Shown here in pieces: positions 54,207 to 64,000 of a stretch of DNA of 64,000 bases. The DNA lies in contig JBAKBP010004269.1 of assembly GCA_037953745.1 (NCBI GenBank), positions 1 to 64,000 on the forward strand. Direction: 5' to 3'. The first letter of the stretch is position 1; each line of letters opens with the position of its first letter. The notes under the pieces are model-generated. The model ran no database searches and had not been told where the DNA came from. It saw only the letters and a list, made by a program, of their open reading frames with translations. Source of the DNA: Lithodes maja. Lineage: Eukaryota; Arthropoda; Malacostraca; Decapoda; Lithodidae. Position numbers and translations under genes: made by a program.

Positions 54207-56068
54207 TGTGACGCATGTCGAGTGTGAGCATGCTGTACAGAACGCCCAGTCATGCCCCACTCTCGCTAGGATCGTCAGGGCAGGAACTTTGGCTGTAGTC
54301 TGTGTAGAGTTTCCTAACTTAGTTCATGTGAGCCGTTGTACTATAAGTATTATGAATATGTATTTTGTTTTCATCTGAGTCAACGAGTTCTATTTTATAT
54401 CATTAGTTATAAGTATTGTGTATAAAACTTATTTGTAATGATGAGAGGAGAGAGAGAGATTACGTAACGGGGGTCAGTGAGTGCGCCATGCGGGAGGTGG
54501 GCCTAACTCACTAGCACTCCCTCCTCCCTCCTCCCCATCAGTGCGTGGGAAAGCCTTTGTCTATCCCAGATTGAGAGAGATAAATTACGTAATGATTGTC
54601 AGTGGGCGGTCCTTAGTTGTTTACGATATGCTCACTAGAGGGCCGAGTATAAAAAGGGAAGTCTCGCCACATTTTCTTCAGAACTCATTAGGCAGAGCGA
54701 CTTCTCATTTCCCTTGATAACTATAGACATTCTTCTGACTGATGTGAACTTTCTCTACTATCTGTACCGCCTTTTTTCCTCTTTTCCCGACCCTTTTTAA
54801 CCTCAATGATCCCTTTGGTGCAGAGCTAGTCAGCCAACGTATTATCGCTTGAGTTCTCACGAGATATATGCCTATTAGATAGCCTATTTTGGAAGGGATA
54901 ACTAGAATAGGATTGATTAATGTTTGTTGCACTCGTATATGCATTTCCCTGTGTATTATTATTATTGTTCCTGTTTTCTGCTGGTCTAGGTAATGCTAGA
55001 CTGGGATAAGGCTACTGGTGTTGTGATTCCCGATGTGTACTAGATTTTGTTGAACCTGTACAATCGCAACGGAGACGTGGGAAGCCTAGGTGGTCTTTCT
55101 GACTGTGTACCTTGTGAGTTTAGCACTGTGTTGCGAGTGAGGGCTTTTGCCTCTGCCACCCAACACTGTGCTAACTCGGTTGCTTTGACTTTGAGAGGAT
55201 CGCCAGGAGAGAACCAGATACTAGTGATCTGGATCTCTCAAGAGAGCATCCCGTCAATTAACGTAATTTGGCCGCACAGCCTTAAGGACCTCGCTAGGCT
55301 ACGAGCCGCTTGCTCAGCCATTGTTTCCTAGCCTACTACATCCCAGCTAGACTTTGCTCGATCAGCAGATACAGAATAGTATTGAAGCTTTCCTTATGTA
55401 TGATATTGTTTAAGCACTATTGATTTCATGTGTTGCACGCTTAGCTACTTTAGTGATTAGTGGCCCACGAGCACAATCCGAGTAGGCTATTGCCGGTGCA
55501 TTGGCGGAGTACTTCTTTTTAATGTTTGCCAGTTACTATTGCCTATTCTTATAATTCTTCTTATATCAATTTAAACCTTTAATGATACTTAATTGCCAGT
55601 GTGTTGCTTATTGAATTGCTGTTCAAAATCCGATACGTACTTCTTACGAGCATCCGAGAAGCATCTAACTTTTTCAGAAGATTCCTTGCTCGATCCTCAA
55701 GGACTATTGATTAACGTAACGTAATAGTGCCGATCCGAAGTAGAGGGTGGAGGACTTCTTAAGTTCTTAGTCAAGGGTGGATTACTTCGGCTTCGGCCAA
55801 CACTATTCTTTGGTGTTGTTGTGTCTTACTTCTTTGTTTGATTGTTGACCAGACTAGATAATTCCTGTCTCTTTATTAGTCTGTTGTTGAACACTAGTAC
55901 CGAGTTCTTATATACCCCGTTATAGCAGATCGAACTCTGGAGGGTATTGGTGTTTTTTGTTCGGCTGGCAGTACTCAGGGTTTGGGATCGTGTGTTTCCG
56001 TTGTGGCAGCGAGCCGTACTCGAGTCCTGATTGAGAGCCCTGGTGTACCTGAGTGCCAGGTCGTAACA
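54207..56068 (+). repeat. B1 3' LTR
   Basis: 1862 bp, almost identical to 47598-49459. Noticed differences include GAC/GAT near the start, CCCCATC/CCCCCTC, CACGAGA/CACTAGA, CTTTAGTG/CTTTTGTG and GATCCTC/GATGCTC. It ends CGTAACA and is followed by AGCT. Confidence 0.95.
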
Positions 56069-59000
56069 AGCTATATAACTCCATCAAGAAGGCCTGGTGA
56101 CCATGTTGGAGTCAAGGACTCTGTGTGTTCTGTGTAGCTATATAATACCATCAAGAAGGCCGGGTGACCATGTTGGAGTCAAGGAGTCTGTGTGTTCTGT
56201 GTAGGAATATAACTCCATCAATAAGGCCGGGAGACCTTGTTGGAGTCGAGGAGTCTGCGTGTTCTGTGTAGGTATATAACTCCATCAAGAAGGCCGGGTG
56301 ACCTTGTTGGAGTCAAGGAGTCTGTGTGTTCTGAGTAGCTATATAAGTCCATCGAGAAGGCCGGGTGACCTTGTTGGAGTCAAGGAGTCTGTGTGTTCTG
56401 TGTAGCTATATAACTCCATCAAGAAGGCCGGGTGACTTTGTTGGAGTCAAAGAGTCTATGTGTTCTGTGTAGCTATATAACTCCATCAAGAAGGCCGGGT
56501 GACCTTGTTGGAGTCAAGGAGTCTGTGTGTTCTGTGTAGCTATATAACTCCATCAAGAAGGCCGGGTGACCTTGTTGGAGTCAAGGAGTCTGTGTGTTCT
56601 GTGTAGCTATATAACTCCATCAAGCAGGCCAGGTGACCTTGTTGGAGTCAAGGAGTCTGTGTGTTCTATGTAGCTATATAACTCCATCAAGAAAGCCGGG
56701 TGACCTTGTTGGAGTCAAGGAGTCTGTGTGTTCTGTGTAGCTATGTAACTCCATCAAGAAGGTTGGGTGACCTTGTTGGATTCAAGGAGTCTGTGTGTTC
56801 TGTGTAGCTATATAACTGCATCAAGAAGGCCTGGTGGCCTTGTTGGAGTCAAGGAGTCTGTGTGTTCTTTGTAGCTATATAACTCCATCAAGATGGCCAG
56901 GTGACCATGTTGGAGTCAAGGAGTCTGTGTGTTCTGTGTAGCTATATAACTCCATCAAGAAGGCCGGGTGACCATGTTGGAGTCAAGGAGTCTGTGTGTT
57001 CTGTGTAGCTATATAACTCCATTAAGAAGGCCGGGTGACCTTGTTGGAGTCAAGGAGTCTGTGTGTTCCGTGTAGCTATATAACTCCATGAAGAAGGCCA
57101 GGTGACCATGTTGGAGTCAAGGAGTCTGTGTGTTCTGTGTAACTCCATCCAGAAGGCCGGGTGACCTTGTTGGAGTCAAGGAGTCTGTGTGTTCTGTGTA
57201 GCTATGTAACTCCATGAAGAAGGCCGGGTGACCTTGTTGCAGTCAAGGAGTCTGTGTGTTCTGTGTAGCTATATAACTCCATCAAGAAGGCCGGGTGACC
57301 TTGTTGGAGTCAAGGAGTCTGTGTGTTCTGTGTAGCTATATAACTCCATCAAGAAGGGCGGGTGACCATGTTGGAGTCAAGGAGTCAGTGTGTTCTGTGT
57401 ATCTATATAACTCCATCAAGAAGGCCGGGTGACCGTGTTGGAGTCAAGGAGTCTGTGTGTCCTGTGTAGCTATATAACTCCATCAAGAAGGTCGGGTGAC
57501 CTTGTTGGAGTCAAGGAATCTGTGTGTTCTGTGTACCTATATAACTCCATCAAGAAGGCCGGGTGACCTTGTTGGAGTCAAGGAGTCTGTGTGTTCTGTG
57601 TAGCTATATAACTCCGTCAAGAAGGCCGGGTGACCATGTTGGAGTCAAGGAGTCTGTGTGTTCTGTGTAGCTGTATAACTCCATCAAGAAGGCCGGGTGA
57701 CCTTGTTGGAGTCAAGGAGAGTGTGTGTTCTGTGTAGCTATATAACTCCATCAAGAAGGCCGGGTGTCCATGTTGGAGTCAAGGAGTCTGTGTGTTCTGT
57801 GTAGCTATATAACTCCATCAAGAAGGCCAGATGACCTTGTTGGAGTCAAGGAGTCTGTGTGTTCTGTGTAACTATATAACTCCTTCAAGAAGGCCGGGTG
57901 ACTTTGTTGGAGTCAAGGAGTCTGTGTGTTCTGTGTAGCTATATAACTCCATCAAGAAGGCCGGGTGACCTTGTTGGAGTCAAGGAGTCTGTGTGTTCTG
58001 TGTAGCTATATAACTCCATCAAGAAGGCAGGGTGACCTTGTTGGAGTCAAAGAGTCTGTGTGTTCTGTGTAGCTATATAACTCCATCAAGAAGGCCAGGT
58101 GACTTTGTTGGAGTCAAAGAGTCTATGTGTTCTTTGTAGCTTTATAACTCCATCAAGAAGGCCGGGTGACCTTGTTGGAGTCAAGGAGTCTGTGTGTTCT
58201 GTGTAGCTATATAACTCAATCAAGAAGGCCGGGTGACCCTGTTGGAATCAAATAGTCTGTGTGTTCTGTGTAGCTGTATAACTCCATCAAGAAGGCCGGG
58301 TGACCTTGTTGGAGTCAAGGAGTCTGTGTGTTCTGTGTAGGTATATAACTTCATCAAGAAGGCTGGGTGACCTTGTTGGAGTCAAGGAGTCTGTGTGTTC
58401 TGTGTAGCTATATAACTCCATCAAGAAGGCCGGGTGACCTTGTTGGAGTCAAGGAGTCTGTGTGTTCTGTGTAGCTATATAACTCCATCAAGAAGGCCAG
58501 GTGACCTTGTTGGAGTCAAGGAATCTGTGTGTTCTGTGTAGCTATATAACTCCATCAAGAAGGCCGGGTGACCTTGTTGGAGTCAAGGAGTCTGTGTGTT
58601 CTGTGTAGCTATATAACTCCATCAAGAAGGCCGGGTGACCTTGTTGGAGTCAAGGAGTCTGTGTGTTCTGTGTAGCTATATAACTCCATCAAGAAGGCGA
58701 GGTGACCTTGTTGGAGTCAAGGAGTCTGTGTGTTCTGTGTAACTATATAACTCCTTCAAGAAGGCCGGGTGACTTTGTTGGAGTCAAGGAGTCTGTGTGT
58801 TCTGTGTAGCTATATAACTCCATCAAGAAGGCCGGGTGACCTTGTTGGAGTCAAGGAGTCTGTGTGTTCTGTGTAGCTATATAACTCCATCAAGAAGGCC
58901 GGGTGACCTTGTTGGAGTCAAAGAGTCTGTGTGTTCTGTGTAGCTATATAACTCCATCAAGAAGTACAGGTGACTTTGTTGGAGTCAAAGAGTCTATGTG

Positions 59001-61564
59001 TTCTGTGTAGCTTTATAACTCCATCAAGAAGGCCGGGTGACCTTGTTGGAGTCAAGGAGTCTGTGTGTTCTGTGTAGCTATATAACTCCATCAAGAAGGC
59101 CGGGTAACCCTGTTGGAATCAAATAGTCTGTGTGTTCTGTGTAGCTGTATAACTCCATGAAGAAGGCCGGGTGACCTTGTTGGAGTCAAGGAGTCTGTGT
59201 GTTCTGTGTAGGTATATAACTCCATCAAGAAGGCTGGGTGACCTTGTTGGAGTCAAGGAGTCTGTGTGTTCTGTGTAGCTATATAAGTCCATCAAGAAGG
59301 CCGGGTGACCTTGTTGGAGTCAAGGAGTCTGTGTGTTCTGTGTAGCTATATAACTCCATCAAGAAGGCCAGGTGACCTTGTTGGAGTCAAGGAATCTGTG
59401 TGTTCTGTGTAGCTATATAACTCCATCAAGAAGGCCGGGTGACTTTGTTGGAGTCAAGGAGTCTGTGTGTTCTGTGTAGCTATATAACTCCATCGAGAAG
59501 GCCGGGTGACCTTGTTGGAGTCAAGGAGTCTGTGTGTTCTGTGTAGCTATATAACTCCATCAAGAAGGCCGGGTGACTTTGTTGGAGTCAAAGAGTCTAT
59601 GTGTTCTGTGTAGCTATATAATTCCATCAAGAATACCGGGTGACCTTGTTGGAGTCAAGGAGTCTGTGTGTTCTGTGTAGTTATATAACTCCATCAAGAA
59701 GGCCGGGTGACCCTGTTGGAGTCAAATAGTCTGTGTGTTCTGTGTAGCTATATAACTCCATCAAGATGGCCAGGTGACCTTGATGGAGTCAAGGAGTCTG
59801 TGTGTTCCGTGTAGCTATATAACTCCATCAAGAAGGCCGGGTGACCATGTTGGAGTCAAGGAGTCTGTGTGTTCTGTGAAGCTATATAACTCCATCCAGA
59901 AGGCCGGGTGACCTTGTTGGAGTCAAGGAGTCTGTGTGTTCTGTGTAGCTATGTAACTCCATCAAGAAGGCCGGGTGACCTTGTTGGAGTCAAGGAGTCT
60001 GTGTGTTCTGTGTAGCTGTATAACTCCATCAAGAAGGCCGGGTGACCTTGTTGGAGTCAAGGAGTCTGTGTGTTCTGTGTAGCTATATAAGTCCATCAAG
60101 AAGGGCGGGTGACCATGTTGGAGTCAAGGAGTCTGTGTGTTCTGTATAGCTATATAACTCCATCAAGAAGGCCGGGTGACCGTGTTGGAGTCAAGGAGTC
60201 TGTGTGTCCTGTGTAGCTATATAACTCCATCAAGAAGGCCTGGTGACCTTGTTGGAGTCAAGGAATCTGTGTGTTCTGTGTAGCTATATAACTCCATCAA
60301 GAAGGCCGGGTGACCTTGTTGGAGTCAAGTAGTCTGTGTGTTCTGTGTAGCTATATAACTCCGTCAAGAAGGCCGGGTGACCATGTCGGAGTCAAGGAGT
60401 CTGTGTGTTCTGTGTAGCTATATAACTCCATCAAGAAGGCCGGGTGACCTTGTTGGAGTCAAGGAGTCTGTGTGTTCTGTGTAGTTACATAACTCCATCA
60501 AGAAGGCCGGATGACCTTGTGGGAGTCAAACAGTCTGTGTGTTCTGTGTAGCTATATAACTCCATCAAGAAGGCCGGGTGACCTTATTGGAGTCAAGGAG
60601 TCTGTGTGTTCTGTGTAGCTATGTAACTCCATCAAGAAGGCCGGATGACCTTGTTGGAGTCAAGGAGTCTGTGTGTTCTGTGTAGCTATATAACTCCATC
60701 AAGAAGGCCAGGTGACCTTGTTGGAGTCAAGGAGTCTGTATGTCCTGTGTAGCTATATAACTCCATCAAGAAGGCCGGGTGACCATGTTGGAGTCAAGGA
60801 GTCTGTGTGTTCTGTGTAGCTATATAACTCCATCAAGAAAGCCGGGTGACCTTCTTGGAGTCAAGGAGTCTGTGTGTTCTGTGTAGCTATATAACTCCAT
60901 CAAGAAGGCCGGGTGACCTTGTTGGAGTCAAGGAGTCTGTGTGTTTTGTGTAGCTATATAACTCCATCAAGAAGGCCGGGTGACCTTGTTGGAGTCAAGG
61001 AGTCTGTGTTCTGTGTAGCTATATAACTCCATCAAGAAGGCCGGGTGACCATGTTGGAGTCAAGGAGTCTGTGTGTTCTGTGTAGCTATATAACTCCATC
61101 AAGAAGGCCGGGTGACCTTGTTGGATTCAAGGAGTCTGTGTGTCCTGTGTAGCTATATAACTCCATCAAGAAGGCCAGGTGACCATGTTGGAGTCAAGGA
61201 GTCTGTGTGTTCTGTGTAGCTATTTAACTCCATCAAGAAGGCCGGGTGACCTTGTTGGAGTCAAGGAGTCTGTGTGTTCTGTGTAGCTATATAACTCCAT
61301 CAAGAAGGCCGGGTAACCATGTTGGATTCAAGGAGTCTGTGTGTTCTGTGTAGCTATATAACTCCATCAAGAAGGCTGGGTGACCTTGTTGGAGTCAAGG
61401 AGTTTGTGTGTTCTGTGTAGCTATATAGCTCCATCAAGAAGCCTGGGTGACCTTGTTGGAGTCAAGGAGTCTGTGTGTTCTGTGTAGCTATATAACTCCA
61501 TCAAGAGTGCCGGGTGACCTTGTTGGAGTCAAGGGGTCTGTGTGTTCTGTGTAGCTATATATGT
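56069..61564. repeat. 67-bp satellite array, right block (about 82 units)
   Basis: The same monomer and orientation as the other blocks, starting with AGCT (B1 right duplication). More units are irregular here, for example a shortened unit at 57139 (GTGTAACTCC) and a 2-bp shorter one near 61008. It is interrupted on the right by a SINE within CTATATA. No gene is present. Confidence 0.97.
57800..59280. repeat. Higher-order repeat of 13 monomers (871 bp)
   Basis: A string of variants recurs 871 bp (13 x 67) later: GTGTAACTATATAACTCCTTC, GACTTTG, AAAGAGTCTG, AAAGAGTCTATG with CTTTATAAC, GGAATCAAATAG, then CTGTATAAC. The CTCCTTCAAG marker is at about 57880 and 58751. A third related copy occurs near 44650-44990. 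Confidence 0.75.
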
Positions 61565-62121
61565 AGGGGAGGTGTGGTGGAGTGGTCTTGCCACTGGCCT
61601 GGTAATCCAAAGGTCCCGGGTTCAAATCCCGATGTATCAATGGGAAGATATTATTGGGATGGAATTTGTGCTGTACCTAGTATCAGTGCATTACCACAAA
61701 GCCCACCGAAACGTCAATAAAATACCCTCATTGTTCCCTGATTAAATAGCACTGTATGAATATTCCCATATTCAAAATATGCTATAGGGGTGCAATGCCT
61801 GGTGAGTTATCTGCTCAACAGGTGGCGTTGTGTGTGTGTAAGTGTGAGAGTCCGAGTGTAGAGGGTGAGACAGTGAAGCACGGGAACGAGATGGCTTCAG
61901 AGATGGGGTCGTTTCGGGCCATGAGTGAGCACCGTGCCTCATGTGAAGGCAAGATGGCAGGTGCTCGTTGTACTCTACGTGCTTCACATGTCTCACTCCC
62001 TAGACTGGAACAAGACCTCACAGGCTTCACTGTTCATTGTAAAGCGGTGAATGTTAAGGCTCTCAGCCTATGCCCGAGAGGAAGTAAGTTGGAATATAGA
62101 AAAAAAAAAAAAAAAAAAAAA
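61565..62121 (+). mobile_element. tRNA-derived SINE, plus strand
   Basis: A 557-bp non-satellite insert. The head carries RNA polymerase III boxes: A box TGGTGGAGTGG (61575-61585) and B box GGTTCAAATCC (61619-61629), spaced as in tRNA genes. It ends in a run of about 20 A (62100-62121). The T-arm pairs, but the 5' GGGGAGG does not pair with the bases after the T-arm, so this is a degenerate tRNA head and not a working tRNA gene. The central part matches no family I recognise. Flanking satellite joins CTATATA to ACTCC with only a few extra bases and no clear target duplication. A long frame at 61756-62277 runs through the poly(A) into satellite and is not a gene. Confidence 0.85.
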
Positions 62122-62513
62122 CTCCATCAAGAAGGCCGGGTGACCTTGTTGGAGTCAAGGAGTCTGTGTGTTCTGTGTAGCTATATAACTCCATCAAGAA
62201 GGCCGGGTGACCTTGTTGGAGTCAAGGAGTCTGTGTGTTCTGTGTTGCTATATAACTCATTCAAGATGGCCGGGTGACCTTGTTGGAGTCAAGGAATCTG
62301 TGTGTTCTGTGTAACTATATAACTCCTTCAAGAAGGCCGGGTGACCATGTTGGAGTCAAGGAGTCTGTGTGGTCTGTGCAGCTATATAACTCCTTCAAGA
62401 AGGCCGGGTGACCTTGTTGGAGTCAAGGAGTCTGTGTGTTCTGTGTAGCTATATAACTCCATCAAGACGGCCGGGTGACCTTGTTGGAGTCAAGGAGTCT
62501 CTGTGTTCTGTAG
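62122..62513. repeat. 67-bp satellite between the two SINEs
   Basis: About six satellite monomers, some aberrant (TTCAAGATGG, GTGTTGCTAT, GTGTGGTCTGTGCAG), separate the two inverted SINEs. It ends GTTCTGTAG, two bases short of the usual GTTCTGTGTAG. Confidence 0.95.
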
Positions 62514-63080
62514 TTTTTTTGTTTTTTGTTGTTTTTTGTTTTTTTCTATATTCCAACTTACTTCCTCTCGGGCATAGGCTGAGAGCCTTGACATTTACCG
62601 CTTTACAATGAACAGTGAAGCCCGTGAGGTCTTGTTCCAGTCTAGGGAGTGAGACATGTGAAGAACGTAGAGTACAACGAGCACCTGCCATCTTGCCTTC
62701 ACATGAGGCACGGTGCTCACTCATGGCCCGAAACGACCCCATCTCTGAGGCCACCTCGTTCCTGTGCTTCACTGTCTCACCCCCTACACTCGGACTCTCA
62801 CACTTACACACACACAACGCCACCTGTTGAGCAGATAACTCACCAGGCATTGCACCCCTATAGCATATTTTGAATATGGGAATATTCATACAGTGCTATT
62901 TAATCAGGAAACAATGAGGGTATTTTATTTGACGTTTCGGTGGGCTTGTGGTAATGCACTGATACTAGGTACTGCACAAATTCCATCCCAATAATATCTT
63001 CCCATTGATACATCGGGATTTGAACCCGGGACCTTTGGATTACCAGGCCAGTGGCAAGACCACTCCACCACACCTCCCCT
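62514..63080 (-). mobile_element. tRNA-derived SINE, minus strand
   Basis: The reverse-complement partner of the SINE at 61565-62121, with a T-rich (poly-A equivalent) end at 62514-62545 that includes interspersed G, and the tRNA-like head at the right end (B box as GGATTTGAACC near 63017, A box as CCACTCCACCA near 63059). The two copies are similar throughout with scattered differences. They form an inverted repeat with arms of about 560 bp around a 392-bp satellite spacer. The right flank reads AAGCTATATAACTATATAGC, a local expansion of the CTATATAA motif. No clear target duplication is visible. Confidence 0.85.
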
Positions 63081-64000
63081 AAGCTATATAACTATATAGC
63101 TATATAACTCCATCAAGAAGGCCGGGTGACCTTGTTGGAGTCAAGGAGTCTGTGTGTTCTGTGTAGCTATATAACTCCATCAAGAAGGCCGGGTGACCTT
63201 GTTGGAGTCAAGGAGTCTGTGTGTTCTGTGTAGCTATATAACTCCATCAAGAAGGCCGGGTGACCTTGTTGGAGTCAAGGAGTCTGCGTGTTCTGTGTAG
63301 CTATATAACTCCATCAAGACCGGGTGACCTTGTTGGATTCAAGGAGTCTGTGTGTTCTGTGTAGCTATATAACTCCATCAAGAAGGTCGGGTGACCTTGT
63401 TGGAGTCAAGGAGTCTGTGTGTTCTGTGTAGCTATATAACTCCATCAAGAAGGCCAGGTGACCTTGTTGGAGTCAAGGAGAGTGTGTGTTCTGTGTAGCT
63501 ATATAACTCCAACAAGAACGCCGGGTGACCATGCTGGAGTCAAGGAGTCTGTGTGTTCTGTGTAGCTATATAACTCCATCAAGAAGGCCAGGTGACCTTG
63601 TTGGAGTCAAGGAGTCTGTGTGTTCTGTGTAACTATATAACTCCATCAAGAAGGCCAGGTGACTTTGTTGGAGTCAAGGAGTCTGTGTGTTCTGTGTAGC
63701 TATATAACTCTATCAAGAAGGCCGGGTGACCTTGTTGGCGTCAAGGAGTCTGTGTGTTCTGTGTAGCTATATAACTCCATCAAGAAGGCCGGGTGACCTT
63801 GTTGGAGTCAAGGAGTCTGTGTGTTCTGTGTAGCTATATAACTCCATCAAGAAGGCCTGGTGACCATGTTGGAGTCAAGGACTCTGTGTGTTCTGTGTAG
63901 CTATATAATTCCATCAATAAGGCCAGGAGACCTTGTTGGAGTTAAGGAGTCTGCGTGTTCTGTGTAGGTATATAACTCCATCAAGAAGGCTGGGTGACCT
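63081..64000. repeat. 67-bp satellite, right edge
   Basis: The array resumes after the second SINE and continues to the window end, so its full length is unknown. The first bases hold an expanded TATATAACTATATAG stretch. One unit lacks several bases (CATCAAGACCGGG near 63312). Confidence 0.97.

Larger units (their letters stand above)
47598..56068 (+). mobile_element. B1: full-length but enzyme-deficient Gmr1-related LTR retrotransposon
   Basis: An 8471-bp element with two 1862-bp LTRs, a primer-binding site, a gag-protease-truncated pol region, a polypurine tract and AGCT duplications. I count about five LTR-LTR differences by eye (roughly 0.3 percent), so it moved recently. The pol region lacks the integrase core and the YLDD part of RT, so it should not be able to move by itself. 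LTR termini (TGTGACGCA...CGTAACA) and primer site match the A family, which suggests dependence on A-type enzymes. Confidence 0.94.

Noticed and set aside
61565..61640. Functional tRNA gene
   Set aside because: A and B boxes are good, but the acceptor strands do not pair and the sequence continues into a SINE body with poly(A).
61756..62277. 173-codon frame in the SINE, with a counterpart at 62449-62889
   Set aside because: The frame continues through the poly(A) run into satellite, has no known domain, and the two copies are recent duplicates of one SINE. Open frame length alone is not evidence of coding.

Overview
This is repeat-dense eukaryotic, almost certainly animal, heterochromatin. 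About half of the window (roughly 32 kb, about 480 units) is one tandem satellite with a 67-bp monomer. The rest is LTR retrotransposons and two SINEs inserted into that satellite. I see no single-copy host gene, rRNA gene, functional tRNA gene or CRISPR array. The animal assignment rests on the retrotransposon type (Gmr1-like Ty3/gypsy with a SCAN-like Gag, a metazoan group) and on tRNA-derived poly(A) SINEs. I cannot name the species.

Layout: 1-2020 is the 5' end of a B-type element on the minus strand (leader plus LTR, cut by the window edge). 2021-16474 is satellite. 16475-25705 is A1, a full-length A-type element (+). 25706-25977 is four satellite units. 25978-27765 is A2, a solo A-type LTR (+). 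27766-29176 is 21 satellite units. 29177-38484 is A3, a full-length A-type element (-). 38485-47597 is satellite. 47598-56068 is B1, a full-length but defective B-type element (+). 56069-61564 is satellite. 61565-62121 is a SINE (+), 62122-62513 is satellite, 62514-63080 is the same SINE (-), and 63081-64000 is satellite.

A1 and A3 each carry one uninterrupted reading frame (1699 and 1714 codons) with the order Gag, protease, integrase, reverse transcriptase, RNase H. This is the Ty1/copia order with Ty3/gypsy-type domains, the hallmark of the Gmr1 group. All catalytic residues I could check are present. B1 is related. It keeps a gag and protease, has the same LTR ends and the same primer-binding core, but lacks most of the integrase and the YLDD segment of reverse transcriptase. 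Its near-identical LTRs and perfect target duplication show that it moved recently, so A-type enzymes are a plausible source of its mobility.

The most striking point is where the elements sit. A1, A2 and A3 all duplicate the same CTAT at the same base of the 67-bp monomer. They are separated by exactly 4 and 21 monomers and occur in both orientations. B1 sits two bases away (AGCT). Both SINEs also interrupt the same GTAGCTATATAAC segment. The satellite therefore looks like a repeated landing site centred on its TATATAA motif. One B-type LTR at the left edge is an exception.
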